A stretch of DNA of 64,000 nucleotides from Scylla paramamosain (lineage: Eukaryota; Arthropoda; Malacostraca; Decapoda; Portunidae). Under the pieces are notes generated by a model. That model was not told the DNA's origin. It ran no database searches and worked only from the letters and a program-made list of their open reading frames with translations. The DNA is taken from the NCBI RefSeq assembly GCF_035594125.1, contig NC_087157.1, forward strand, positions 34,608,116-34,672,115, in the 5' to 3' direction. Below are positions 13,610-26,330 of this stretch, piece by piece (position 1 is the stretch's first letter; each line of letters opens with the position of its first letter). The translations under genes were made by a program, and so were the position numbers.

Positions 13610-13780
13610 CTACTACTACTACTATTGTTACTACAACTACTCCTATTACTACTACTGATACTACTCCCATTATTATTATTACTACTACTACTACTACTAC
13701 TATACTACTACTACTACTACTACTATTACTACTACTACTACAACTGCTACTACTACTTCTACTACTGGTACTACTGCTGC
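13391..13780. repeat. (TAC)n / (CTA)n trinucleotide array
   Basis: Nearly 400 bp of TAC units with sparse TCC and ATT variants. The Thr/Leu/Tyr-run ORFs here are shadows. Confidence 0.97.
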
Positions 13781-13915
13781 AGTTATTTTTAATGTTAATG
13801 TTAATGTATTACTGTACTGGCTATCCTATTCCTTCCCGTTCCGGACGAGATGAACTCAAGGACAGCAAAAAGGTCTCTACCCTACACTGCCAGAACTGGA
13901 GCAGCAACAGCGGAA

Positions 13916-14004
13916 GGAGGAGGAGGAGGAAGAATGATGGTGATGATGATGATGATGATGAGGAGGAGGAGGAGGAGGAGGAGGAGGAGGATGAGGAGGA
14001 GGAA
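13916..14004. repeat. GGA/GAT trinucleotide array
   Basis: AGG units, then (GAT)n, then (GAG)n. Low-complexity frames only. Confidence 0.93.
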
Positions 14005-14285
14005 GGGGATACAGGAGTAGTATTTTTTTTGTATACACATTGGCAAATAGCAACAAACATATATAAATAGTCATTAGTTGCATGGCAACAAAAGTTCTCA
14101 CAGCAGGAGATGTAATTATTTTGTCAATAGCCACTATACAGAACTACATTTCCTGCCTCAATACATTATGTAGTGAAAAAAATAGCGAGAAGCTTAGGGT
14201 GAGGGGGAGGAAGGGGACGGGACAAGAAACAGCGCGGCGAGTGGGAAACTTTTCCTACTAGATGGGCGCCGGGACTGCCAGGTGG

Positions 14286-14301
14286 CGGGGGGGGTGGGGG
14301 G
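14286..14301 (+). repeat. G-run
   Basis: Two G runs separated by a single T within a GC-rich stretch (about 14,190-14,300). It could form G-quadruplex structure, but a canonical four-tract motif depends on splitting the long runs. Confidence 0.6.
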
Positions 14302-14379
14302 CGCATCCACCACAACGGTACACGAGACACGATCTCTACGAGGTAAGAGTCGATTGGAGGTGTCTCTTTGATTCCTACC

Positions 14380-14418
<39 letters not shown>

Positions 14419-14556
14419 CCTAGCTGTAGCTCACAAAGTCTGAGCTACACTACCGTGGTCATGCCTCCTTCAAACACCTGTCTTTCTTCAACTCTTCTTG
14501 TGTTCTCTCAGTATCCAGTCCTTGTATGTTCCGGCAATAACAGATATTTTGTAAAA

Positions 14557-14621
<65 letters not shown>
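14380..14621. repeat. two (GT)n microsatellites
   Basis: (GT)16 at about 14,381-14,412 and (GT)30 at about 14,562-14,621, separated by 150 bp of unique sequence. Confidence 0.96.
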
Positions 14622-14622
<1 letters not shown>

Positions 14623-15978
14623 AGTCTTTCAATAACGTAATTCTCATTGTTCCTGTGTGATGACAATACAAGTCCTACAGCGCTATATTCACCAAGCGGG
14701 TAAGCACACTCATGGGAATATAAGTATCAGAAGAGAAAAAATACAAACACTCTTTTCTGAGGTGTTCGTCTCACACTTACTGTACTTAGATAAAGCTTGA
14801 CCTTGACCTCACTACCGCTGCTTTGTATCCACGGAATTCACAGACGCTGACAGTCGCGTAAACACACACACACACACACACACATATTTTAAGAGCATTA
14901 TATTATCTAAGCAACACATCTGGACGACAAACTCCATGAACAGGCAAACAGCTGCCATGCATCCACTAGTTCAAAATGGAGATAAAGTATCCAAGTGTTA
15001 GTAAGTCCTCCCCTAACCACGTGCCATTAGTATTCTTGTGGTCACATAAGAAAAGATGTTCCGAGGCTTTATCATTCCGGTTGTCTAGATCCTCTTCTCA
15101 CTCGTACATACTGTCCATTCTTACGGCATTCGTCACAAAATTGGAATTCCTACATACATTCACATTTCAAGTAACGAGCAAGGAAAAGCTGTTCCACGTG
15201 CAGCTTCATTCACCTCCACCGCCGAGGTTATCTTGTCTGCATTCCCTTACATATGTGTTTTCTAGGATATCTATTAAACATGTCTTCTCGAGTTACTGTT
15301 AAAGCTGAAAGGTTTGTCTTGTGCTACCCGACATGCATGTTTAACTTCCCTCAGTCCATCTTTCAGTTAAAACACTTCCACCAACGTCGTTTCGGTTACA
15401 TATCTGTTCCCATCTTGGTCCAGTCAACTTTTGTATCAAATTAGATGTCTCCGTACCTCTAAGAGGCTGGACACTGCTACCCTCAAGATCCCTACTTCCA
15501 ATTCCACGTTTCTGGCAATGATCCCCAGAAACGTGTACTCCACAACAAATAACTATTTGGCAGTATCACCATCATTAAAATGCTACACCTCTTGATGCAG
15601 CTACAGTCGTGCGTGCTGCGAATACTGTCCTGACGAACAGAATAACACTACGCACGCATCGTCTAGCGTCCGTCTGCTAGTGCTGCTTTGAAGCCGCGCC
15701 ACTAAAATAACAGAGTATACAAGCTCTTATTATGACAGAAAAATAAATGCAGTTAACATTTTAATCATTGCCTGCAAGCCATGTGAAGAGTAAATGGTGT
15801 CACCATCATTAACTATTTATTTATTTACTTATTAACTTTTGTGTCGGCCGCGAAAGAAAATGACGGGAAATCCTTCAAGGTTTCGAGCGGCGGCAGTAAC
15901 AAAGATTCATGTCGGGAAGGAAGTGGAACATGTTTGTGTGTGCCGCTCTCACGTGTATAGGCTCAAGGCTCTTTGCAG

Positions 15979-16011
<33 letters not shown>

Positions 16012-16280
16012 GGCTTCTGATTTCCGCGGATGAGGACTCTGTCATGACTGTCAAATCAACGGCAGTCAGCAATGACTCATAACAACAAACGGGATGGAGA
16101 GGTGAGGGAAGCGCTCAGACAAATACTGAAAAGAACAACAGTGTCGCCCGACAATAGGTCTGCATTCATGAGGTGTCGTTACGTCTCAAGCAGTTATCGA
16201 ATGAAAACACGCCTACACAACAGCACACGAACGACCACTGCCTTCCAAATCACGGTGGCTGAGGAGGAATGTTCACTTAC
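14622..16280. other. unrecognised single-copy sequence
   Basis: It contains small (CA)n at 14,863-14,883 and (GT)n at 15,981-16,010. The minus strand at about 15,340-15,560 stays open for over 60 codons, but I do not recognise the product. No exon is called. Confidence 0.4.
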
Positions 16281-16298
16281 CAGGAGGAGCTTCATCAT
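16281..16298 (-). CDS. candidate first coding exon of a secreted protein (signal peptide start)
   Basis: On the minus strand ATGATGAAGCTCCTCCTG is followed directly by GTAAGTG, a near-perfect donor, giving Met-Met-Lys-Leu-Leu-Leu before a phase-0 intron. A very short first exon that begins a signal peptide is a common layout in arthropod cuticle-protein and other secreted-protein genes. The region upstream of it on that strand (about 16,330-16,600) is CpG-rich, as a promoter might be. No second exon was recognised to the left, and no TATA box is obvious. Treat it as a hypothesis. Confidence 0.3.
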
Positions 16299-16781
16299 GT
16301 TGTAGTCTCCGCCTTGAACCTCGTTACTTTTCAAGTGAATCTTTCCGAAGTTTCAGCACGTGTCAAATCAGGGAGTACACACAGCAAGAAGGGGCCCGGA
16401 TGCGCGGGCGTGCTGCTGCTGCTTCCGGAACACGAGATGGGTGTCGAGCACGTCGCGTGGTGGCCTTGAGGGAGACAAGTCGGGAGAGACCTCGCTCGTC
16501 GACTGCCGTGGAGTGAGTGAGCCTTCCAGCGGCAGTGCCAAGATATACAATGCTGGCGGTGTGGGCGGGGCTTCCAGATGTGTTGTGTTGCGCAAAGCAC
16601 GAGCGTCCAAGAACATCACTGTGCAGCAGCAGCAGCAGCAGACCTGTGGACTCCTGGTTGTGGCCTGTGATGATCAGGCCTACGATGGGTTGTCCGTCCA
16701 ACGTCAACACCATAAAACACCGTAATTGCCCAACTACTCTCTGACCTTTCCATTTCACTCCTTATTCAGTTTGTTAGCAAT

Positions 16782-16904
<123 letters not shown>

Positions 16905-17409
16905 TTTCAATCCAGTTCCTGCAGCCAGTAAAACTACAACACTTATTCGTTGTTTTTTGAAGAGAGGAGACGATTATGCCTCCTCAGAATCCCATCGTGC
17001 TAATAAATGAGAGCAACAAATAACAATCATTCTGTCACAGTTTTCTGACAGGAAGGGCTGCCCTCAGCATGCAGGTGGCGGCGTCTGCGGAGCGCCCGAG
17101 ATCAATAACGAAGCTTGAATATAAATTTGATGAGCACCAAAGCTCAGTTCTTAAACCTGAACTGTTAGCATGTTTCGCTTCATTGGCCAGCTGGCACTTT
17201 TTTCATTTCTAGCACGGACAATTAGGAATCTTGGCTATTGTGAATTTGCGTTAGTTATATCAGAAACGTTCGAAAGTATTGAACAATTTGTATAAAAGGA
17301 AAACAGTGTGTGGGGTAACGACGGGAGAGTCCCCGCGTGTGCCTGGTCATACATTGTGCAGGTAGTCATTGGTTGAGACCGTCTCATATTTTTCATGTCT
17401 GCTTTCACA

Positions 17410-17410
<1 letters not shown>

Positions 17411-17461
<51 letters not shown>
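17411..17461. repeat. (CA)n microsatellite
   Basis: About 25 CA units in otherwise unrecognised sequence (16,905-17,600). Confidence 0.97.
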
Positions 17462-17464
<3 letters not shown>

Positions 17465-17599
17465 GTTCCCTCTTATCTAATTGTTTTCGATTTATTCATT
17501 CCTAACATTTCATCAGTCTGCATACGTACATACACACGCACCAGACAAAAGTTAGACACGTGACCTGTATTTTCAAAAGTTTCCATCGGTGTTTCATCT

Positions 17600-17785
17600 C
17601 GACTAATTATACCAGGCTGCATTGCAAGTTACTGAGATCTTTAAGGGTATTTTCGTGATATTTGTGACAAATCAACAAAAATTATGTACCGTTACTGGAT
17701 GAACCACAAAGGGATAGCTATAAATGATCTCTGTAGCCTTTGAAAAAGTCCTCATGAAAGCCCAAAATTTTCCTAGATTCGAGCT
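17600..17785 (-). repeat. unnamed dispersed repeat family, copy 5
   Basis: The minus strand reads CTTTTTCAAAGGCTACAGAG then ATCATTTATAGC, and later CGAAAATACCCTTAAAGATC, aligning with both halves of copy 1 (3572-3757). Confidence 0.5.
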
Positions 17786-18267
17786 AAGACGAACCTGGTG
17801 AGATGGAACAAAATGCTTATCTACTGGGAAAGAGTAGGAAGAGATAGAAAGGAAAGTAGAGAGAAAATTTATGACAAGAATGTTAAACAAAGCTTGGTGA
17901 TAAGACTACTGATGACAAGGTGCAGTGATCAAGAGAATGTGTGCCTCATAAAGATTTACTGGTGACTTCTTTCTCGCTGCTGCTCATCGGAGGGGGTTCC
18001 TAAAGGGGAAGAACGTCATAGTTATAAATAGACGGATGAACACACCCGGGAATTTCTGTTTGCTAAGAATCGCGACACATTATCGGTTCATAACATACAG
18101 GCATTAAAAGAAGAAAAAATAAATAAATAACTTCAAGGAATCCACTCTGCTCTTTGGGTGACCTCATTCACATTCTTTCTGTCGCCACAAGCAAGTGGGA
18201 TGAACGATGGTGGAGCGTTCTACATCCTGCCCAGCGGGAAGCGCCTGTCAGCCTCACTGGCTCTGAC

Positions 18268-18425
18268 ATACACAACTTTGAAACGTTTTGAAAATTCATA
18301 AGAACTGTTTTCAAAGGCCAAAGAGATGATATATAAAGTTTTCACGGGTATTTGTTCCATGGATGGTGGGGAATTCTTGTTACTCTATCATTAGAATTAT
18401 GAAAATACCTTTGAGACTACATAAC
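18268..18425 (+). repeat. unnamed dispersed repeat family, copy 6
   Basis: The + strand reads CTGTTTTCAAAGGCCAAAGA then GATGATATATAA, and later CTATCATTAGAATTATGAAA with ATACCTTTGAGA. Same block order as copy 1. Confidence 0.5.
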
Positions 18426-19320
18426 TTGCACTAGAGCAGTGTTGTCTGTGTAAGTACCTCCAGTGATCCAAGAAAGGTCCAAAGGCTCTGCAGGCTAATA
18501 TGACTATCAGATAATTTTAAGCCAAAACATCCGTGGCTCGAACACCCGTCGCCAAAACCTACGCTTCTATATTTACGGCACCGAACTCACCCCCCCCCCA
18601 CCCCGTCGCCTTTTTTTTTATGGCACGTGTCATGAATATTCGTGTAGTAACCAAGAAGACTTATTCCTACCACGTATCCAAGGCTCAATGCATACAAACT
18701 CGAGTCTCCTTACTTTTGGTATAGTAACTACCTCCATAGAAACGAGTTATGACGCCGAAACGTTTGAGATTGCGGTGCTTGAGTAACTCCTGTTCTTATT
18801 GATCCAAGTTCTAGAGAAATTTGTCTATATTTCGCATTGATCGAATATGGAAGGTCATGCACAGCTGCAGTGTTGAGAATCCCACAATGTGAGGCGTGGG
18901 TGGTTCCGGGAAGGCTTGCGGGATGGAAGCGAGGGACGGTAAAGCCGGCAACATACGAGTATACAAGGAGAATGATGAATGTTAACAATTCATGTTCGCA
19001 CCACGACGACTTGCTTTATGCGTATGGCCAGGCGCCCCCGTGAGCACCACATTGCCAGGTGTATGTGACTTGCCATGAGAAACATGCACTAACAGTAACG
19101 GGGAACAATGGGATAAAGAAAGACCAAGGTGTTTGCTGATTCATAATGACATTTCCCATACTTCCCGTCTTGATACCCTTCCCTTACTCGCCCCAGCCAT
19201 GCACACACTTCCCATCTTCGGCCACCCCCATGCCGGAAATACTCCCTCGAGAATTATTCATAAACAAAGTTACGACGCACTGTGTCGTCTTTATCAGATC
19301 TCCCTTTCTGACGATGTCAA
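18426..19320. other. unrecognised single-copy sequence
   Basis: Short ORFs without recognisable motifs; a C-run at about 18,592-18,604. No gene is supported. Confidence 0.4.
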
Positions 19321-19321
19321 A

Positions 19322-19324
<3 letters not shown>

Positions 19325-19410
<86 letters not shown>
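19325..19410. repeat. (GT)n microsatellite
   Basis: About 43 GT units with one GC interruption, running into GGGT/GGAT units. Confidence 0.97.
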
Positions 19411-19415
<5 letters not shown>

Positions 19416-19784
19416 TGGGTGGATGGATGGGTGTGACTGAAGATTTTTCCCGCATGGATTATTATTAGTAGTATTTTTTAGTATTTTTTTCGAACATTTG
19501 CGTGAGACGGAAGACTTTTCCCTGCGTGTGTTGGGTGAAGGCAGCGTGTGGGTGAGTTCCGTGCTGTAGCAGCCCGTGTAAGGTTTTGCTGTCTGGTATT
19601 AGAACTGTTTACATTTCTAAGCTCTGGGATGGAGAAAAGACAGTGAGGACACCGCTTTGTGATCATCTTTAAACTTGGTATGCATTGTTCAGAAGTACGA
19701 GTGCATTCCTTGTGAGCACTGATCCATTTTAAGTCAGTAAAGGAAATAATTACACGATCGAATTTGGTCTCCATCTGTCAGGTT

Positions 19785-20352
19785 CCCTCTTAACCTTCAA
19801 GTTCATAAAGCAAGACCTCGCCTTCGTGAAGCCATGATGTGACTGATTTATCAAGATATGCTTGTCTAAATGCTCCTTAATGTTCCTCGCGATTACTGAC
19901 TCCATTATTTTGCTTACAATTGAAGTTAAACTGACAGGTCTATAGTTACTCGTTAACGTTTCATCTCCTTAGAGATGGCTACTACATTCACTTGCCTTCA
20001 CATTACCGGTACCTCTCCCGAATCTTCCTTAAAGCAGTAACTAGCGGTTCTCTAATAACCTCTTTGTATTTTTAAAATACCCTGGAATATATTTGGCCTG
20101 GTCTTGGTGACTTGAATTTTTCAGCCTCTCTATCTTCTGTTCCACTATCTCCTTAGTTATGGAAATATCCATCCGCTTCTCGTTATCTTCTGTTCTAAAA
20201 ATCTGTTTTCTATCCGCCACTTCCTGCATGTGTTCTTGAATAAAAACAGTTAAAAAATACTCGTTCAGAACTTTGCTCATCTCTTCCCCAGAACTGACCA
20301 ACTTTACATGAAGTGCCTTTAATGGATCTATTATTTCTCTGTTCTTCGTCAT
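19785..20352 (-). mobile_element. LINE (CR1/Jockey-type) reverse-transcriptase fragment
   Basis: The minus-strand frames give MSKVLNEYFLTVF and EKRMDISITKEIVEQKIERL, the usual linker just before the polymerase. They are followed, after a frameshift or deletion, by SNYRPVSLTSIVSKIMES and DKHILINQSHHGFTKARSC, the conserved fingers region of non-LTR reverse transcriptases. The element is truncated at both ends and lacks the YADD active site. It is a different family from the LINEs inside GTF2H1. Confidence 0.8.
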
Positions 20353-20413
20353 ACTTCTTTGTTTCTAACATTTTCTTGACCTACCGTCTTGAAGTAGTTC
20401 AAAGATCAACGCC

Positions 20414-20487
20414 GCGTGTGTGTCGTGCGCGAGTAGACGAAGCATTTTTTTTCTTAGTATCTCCTCTCCTTTACTAATATATACACA
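20414..20487 (+). repeat. 74-bp dispersed direct repeat, copy A
   Basis: It runs from GTGTGTGTCGTGCGCGAGTA to CCTTTACTAATATATACACA and recurs at 21,431-21,502 with few differences, about 1 kb downstream in the same orientation. Confidence 0.8.
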
Positions 20488-20792
20488 TGTTCCTGCAGTT
20501 CGTAGCATGGTTAGTCATATCAGAGAACACTAGCGAACGGCAGAGTAAAAGTCGATGGCGCTGCAACGCTACATCGGACTCCATTGATACCGAGCAAACC
20601 GCCGTATTTGTCTTCGTTCACTGCACTGTATATTCATTTAAATCACTTATCATCTTTGTAGCATTTGTTTTGTCAGTGTCTTATCTCCAATGGATGCACC
20701 TCGGAGCTTCATGGAGACACGTCCTTATTGCACATATACTTGATGAAGGCAAGGAGAGCTCAATATGACTATTGCCGAGACTGTGACTGGCC

Positions 20793-20864
20793 AGGAGGAG
20801 GAGGAGGAGGAGGAGGAGGAGGAGGAGGAGGAGGAGGAGAAGGAAGAGAGAGAGACAGAGACAT

Positions 20865-20954
<90 letters not shown>
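20793..20954. repeat. (GGA)n and (GA)n microsatellites
   Basis: (GGA)16 at about 20,793-20,842, a short AGAGACAG spacer, then (GA)40 at 20,874-20,954. Confidence 0.97.
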
Positions 20955-20956
<2 letters not shown>

Positions 20957-21408
20957 CATAGTTTGTAAGCATGACGCCACCTCCTGTCGCTGGCGCGGTG
21001 GACGGAGGATGTCCGAGATACGTTAATTTTTATCAGTAACCTTGCAAGAGATAAGGAAAACATGAATGTCAAGTGAACGTTATAGGTGAACTTTTCGGTG
21101 GATGTTTGGGAAGTACGGGGAAAAGCAGAACGTTGAATTTCAGAGGTCAACAATTACAACATCGATCAGTAAAGCAGACCGGCTCTCCATTTTCTTTTTG
21201 AACAAGTGATCATGTTGCATTACTATATAGGCAGGTTATCCGCATGGTTTTCATTATACAGTGAAATGTGTGATTGTGACTGTTTGGCAATTAGTGACCT
21301 TCCCCGCACCCACACGTTACCCTGGTTCCATCACAGTAAGCTCTACCTGCACCACTCACGCTGCCTACATTGTCAGACTATTGCCTCCATAAGTGTGAGG
21401 ATAAGTGA

Positions 21409-21430
<22 letters not shown>

Positions 21431-21439
<9 letters not shown>

Positions 21440-21502
21440 CGTGCGCGAGTAGATGAAGTATTTTTTTCTTAGTGTCTTCTTTCCTTTACTAATATATACA
21501 CA
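21431..21502 (+). repeat. 74-bp dispersed direct repeat, copy B
   Basis: Near-identical to 20,414-20,487, including GTCGTGCGCGAGTAGATGAA and TTTACTAATATATACACA. The preceding (GT)n is longer here. The segment between the two copies is unrecognised unique sequence plus microsatellites. Confidence 0.8.
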
Positions 21503-22625
21503 ATGAAAAAAAATAAAAGCATCACAATTAACAAAGGGATTTACTTTTTTACTTATTGTAAAAAACATGTTATTGATTTTTATTCATCTTCAATCATCAT
21601 ATCCATTTTTTTACGTGCTAATGAGACAGACCATGGAGGAAAAATATCAATGTCAATTTTTTTTTTTTTTTTTTTTTTTTTTGCACGCTTCTTACTGTAC
21701 TTCAGTTGTTTCAGTACGGTGAGGGCCTCGGCCACACCGGTGTGACATTGACACCCGGAGTCACCTCACCTGCCTGGCCTGGACCCTCCTTAGGGATTTC
21801 TGGGGTGCAGTTTTCCCCTTCGTCTTCGTCTCGAGGCATTTTCTCATAACGGCAAGATGTGTGTCTCATCGCTTCCCTGGCCGTGTCTTTCTCATTTTAA
21901 ATCTGGCTAGACTCTTCTTTGTTATAACTCAGCAGTTCTAGGGGCGTGGTCACATTTGGGATGAAAAAGAGCTGGAGCAGTATTTGTAAATGAATACTTA
22001 GAAAAAAAGTTTCAAACTAAATGATATTTATTTAAAAATACTGTTCCAATTCTTTCTCATCAAAAATATACCCTCCCACCTCTGCTCCAAGAAGCTCGGG
22101 GAACTGTGGTGACACGTAGAGTATTGGGGGGCAACGTTAAAAAGAGTGAAATTTGGCATACGAGGAAAATCTACGGGAGAAAGTAATCGTGTTTTTTTAT
22201 TCTTGGGCAGGGAAGCAAATACGACCAAAATACTCGTATGGGCTCCATAATCTAAAATAACGGTGGCTGAGCCCTCATCAATGCACGGTGACTGTGGTCC
22301 ACTTGTAGTTGCAGCATCTCCTGTGTCACAGCAGGAGATGGACCTGCTGGAGGTGAGGTCGCGTGTGACAGATGTGCTGTAGGGCACCACAGGACTGGCT
22401 GGGGTCACACTGCAGGGAGCGTTGTTTCAAAAGTGGTTCAGGTGCACATACTCTTACTTAAGAGAAACACGCCAGGCAGTAACCTATCGCTGCTGGGGAA
22501 TTAAAAAAAAAATCTGTATTCCGTAATGGAGGAGATATGTAAATTATGTTAAAGCTTCCAAGCTTATAATTAAAGTTTGCTTGAGAGTGCAGAAGTGTTT
22601 AGAAAGTTTGTATCTGCTTGCCCAT
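21503..22625. other. unrecognised single-copy sequence
   Basis: A 24-nt T run at about 21,658-21,682. A 126-codon minus-strand frame at 22,028-22,408 has no motif I recognise. No gene is called. Confidence 0.4.
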
Positions 22626-22626
22626 C

Positions 22627-22629
<3 letters not shown>

Positions 22630-22720
<91 letters not shown>
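22630..22720. repeat. (TA)n microsatellite
   Basis: About 45 TA units. Confidence 0.97.
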
Positions 22721-22721
<1 letters not shown>

Positions 22722-23007
22722 TTGCACCACTTGCCCCAAAAGTCGACTTATTATCAGACATCAGGTTTATTATTTTTAAAAAGTTTGTAATTAGAGCAAT
22801 AGTAATATTACTACACAGATAGGTGCTTGTACAACTTTTCCTGTATGTACATACATATATCACAATAATATATAAATCTAAATATAAAATAATATGAATC
22901 TCGTCATACCAATTTCCTCCCCATTGCCAACAGGCTCATCAAGTCACCGATTAACACTTCGTATAATTACGCTGTAGTCTGCTTGTTACGATATGCATGT
23001 TACGGCT

Positions 23008-23012
<5 letters not shown>

Positions 23013-23098
<86 letters not shown>
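23013..23098. repeat. (GA)n microsatellite
   Basis: About 43 GA units. Confidence 0.97.
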
Positions 23099-23099
<1 letters not shown>

Positions 23100-23350
23100 G
23101 ACTGAATAATATCCTGTCGAGGTCATTAATCGCTTGGTTTTTCACATATATATCATGCACATTTAAGTTCGGGTTCAGTAATTCTACATACAGTGCTTCT
23201 CGATGTATGAGATTGCATTATGGCATTTTTCACACTACGCAGCACCTCGGACATGTGCAGGACGTCATTGCGTGTTATGCGAGCTACAAGTTTTCCAAAT
23301 GGAGTATTTAAGGTCACCACTGTTCTCATGGTAAAAGACAGATGTGTGTT

Positions 23351-23384
23351 GGGGAGTTGGGGGGGGGGGGCGTGAAGGACGTCA

Positions 23385-23474
<90 letters not shown>
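23351..23474. repeat. G-run and (TC)n microsatellite
   Basis: A GGGG/G12 stretch at 23,351-23,370, then (TC)44 at 23,387-23,474. Confidence 0.95.
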
Positions 23475-23475
<1 letters not shown>

Positions 23476-23477
<2 letters not shown>

Positions 23478-23640
23478 AACTTAGCTTCAATACGAGTTCC
23501 TCGTCAAACAGAAAATGGAGACCAGGTGAGAGGTGCTGGTTTAGAGCGCGAAGTACGTTTTCTATGGCCTGGAAGAATAGGGGTCCCTCCTCTGTATTAA
23601 ATAGCTCCACCTTTACCTCGTCTTTGGAGGAGGAGGAGCA
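23476..23640 (-). other. coding-like open frame, unrecognised
   Basis: On the minus strand a 55-codon frame of mixed, protein-like composition includes VELFNTEEGPLFFQAIENVL and HLSPGLHFLFDEELVLKL, then runs into (GA)n. It has no clear ATG (the frame continues upstream through SSSSKDEVK) and no clear splice site before the repeat. It may be an exon or a decayed transposon fragment. The composition is unlike the low-complexity frames around it. Confidence 0.3.
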
Positions 23641-23842
23641 AGAGGTATAATCTTGTGTTTATTGTAAGCAAAGAGATATTGGTTTAATTTCTTCCTCCTC
23701 CACTCCTCCTCCTCCTCTTCCTTCGTTTCTTCTTTTTCATTTCTTCTTCCTTGAGTCTAGCAGTGCCAGTGCCAGGAAACAAACAAATAAAAAACAAGAA
23801 AATAAGCAAACAATTACAAACGACAAAAAAACAACAAACAAA

Positions 23843-24103
23843 ACCGGCGGAGACAACTCAGAACGCCTGGCGTTACAGGAGGTGTTTTGGTAAGAGATGA
23901 GATGTGAAGTTTGACCTTTAGATTATAAGTAAAAGACAGACCAAGGTTGTTCAGTGTGAAAGAGAGGGACAGTTGAGTGTCACCTAAGAACAGGGGATGG
24001 TTGTCTGGGAAGCTGTGTCGAGCTGATGGATGGAGGAATTGAGTTTTTGAAGCACTGAACAGTACTAACTTTGCTCACAAATTTTAGAGAGATCAGAATT
24101 CAA
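23843..24103 (-). mobile_element. LINE fragment (same family as 47.1-50.5 kb)
   Basis: Sequence such as GATGAGATGTGAAGTTTGAC, AGATTATAAGTAAA and TGGATGGAGGAATTGAGTTT matches the C-terminal reverse-transcriptase region of the LINE copies at 41.2-41.4 kb and 47.7-47.9 kb. Truncated at both ends. Confidence 0.8.
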
Positions 24104-24152
24104 ATAGTAATGAAAACATATCAAGGCGTAAGCAAGGCAACAAACAGTTTAC

Positions 24153-24273
24153 CTTGAGTCCTCATCTGCCTCACCACGGCCCTGTAGACATCAAGGAGCG
24201 TCAGCTGGGCAGTCAGGGGCAGCTGCAGGGACACGGTGCATCCCCCGGACCTGACAGGGGAGCGAAGGAGGCG
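24153..24273 (-). other. candidate internal coding exon, unrecognised
   Basis: On the minus strand a pyrimidine-rich CTCGCCTCTGCCCTCAG acceptor precedes a 121-nt block that ends GGACTCAAG before GTAAAC. One frame stays open and gives SGGCTVSLQLPLTAQLTL then LDVYRAVVRQMRTQ, with strong third-position G/C. A second possible acceptor (CCCTGTCAG) would shorten it to 24,153-24,250. I do not recognise the protein and no neighbouring exon was found. Confidence 0.35.
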
Positions 24274-24363
24274 CTGAGGGCAGAGGCGAGAGGTGAATCA
24301 ATAAGATAGACAGATAAACAATGGTCATATGCAGCTGATTCTCTGTTTATAATGCAAACACAG

Positions 24364-24395
24364 GTGGTAGTAGCAGTAGTAGTAGTAGTAGTAGC

Positions 24396-24463
<68 letters not shown>

Positions 24464-24507
24464 CAGGGTTGAGTTTGATTATGAGTACGGTTAAACTGCA
24501 ATATCCC

Positions 24508-24591
<84 letters not shown>

Positions 24592-24744
24592 GGCAGGGGC
24601 AAGGAAAGAAGGAGAGATAAGGATGGGAGGGGGAGGTCCAGGCAGAAGGTAGGGAAGGGGCAGGGAAAAGCAGGTTGGGGAGGAGGTGAAGGGGAGTGGT
24701 TGACTTGTCTTGAAGTAGTGACACACACACACACACACACACAC
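24364..24744. repeat. (TAG)n, (CA)n and (CA)n microsatellites
   Basis: (TAG)n with a few CAG variants at 24,364-24,464, (CA)38 at 24,509-24,586, a purine-rich GGGA/GGAG stretch, and (CA)12 at 24,721-24,744. Confidence 0.96.
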
Positions 24745-24749
24745 AAACA

Positions 24750-25520
24750 CGCGCGCGGGCGCGCTAAACATTAACGGAGGGAGACGAAGGGAAGGGTGTC
24801 TCGGGTCCCGGGTATTGGTAGCCCCCGGATGAAGTAAATTGATGTCACAGCATATTTACGTTACTCGATTCCACTTTGAAATTGATTCCTCACAAAAATT
24901 AATCTACGCTGGAATGGCTTATATATTCTGAAAGAACATGCACTTTAACTATTACCGGGAATATACAAATATTTCAAGCCTCAGTAATAATAAAGATATT
25001 TTAAAAGAACTCACTAAAAAAAAAAAAAAAAACTCGAACAAACATGATAAAAAAAACATTCTGAAGGCCATATATCAGAAATGTAAAATACTTAAAAAAA
25101 AAAATCTGAACTATTTTTACGAATAATCAAAAGTTAGCTAGAAGCTCAAATAAAAATAATAAAAAAATAATAAATGTCAACTTTTCGACTTTTAACATGC
25201 CTATAAATCGCTCTAAAGTCCACATTTTAATTTCAACAGGATTACAACACACTTTAAAAACCATGAACGATTTTTAAAAGCAATAGAATCTTAACTAGCG
25301 ATCGAAATAAAAAAAAAAATTGTACGGTAATATTAAAAAAAATATAAATAAATAAATAAATAACCGAAAAAAACAACTTATCTACAGAGAATCAACTTCA
25401 TAATGAACATATTTCCCTTAACACATATATGGAAAACACTTAAAACATCACTAGATATTTTTAGAAACCATAAGAACTAACGTAAAACCCAAAACATATA
25501 AGTTAAGGAAATAAAAATAA
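24750..25520. other. AT-rich unrecognised sequence
   Basis: From about 24,930 to 25,510 the sequence is strongly A/T-rich with many A-runs and AAATAAAT motifs. It contrasts with GC-richer flanks and has no recognisable gene. Confidence 0.5.
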
Positions 25521-25636
25521 TATTGGAATCGGGCCAGACTCTGGCAAACCATCGTGGTGGCTGGAGGAGGCCTCAGCTGAAAACGAAGATGGCCGCCACT
25601 CCTCACTTATTATTTGGTGTTATTTTGGAGGCTATT

Positions 25637-26330
<694 letters not shown>

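Noticed and set aside
16363..16758. 131-codon minus-strand frame with a Leu run
   Set aside because: The Leu run comes from a CAG repeat at 16,624-16,643; the remaining frame has no recognised domain, and the overlapping plus-strand frames are equally long.
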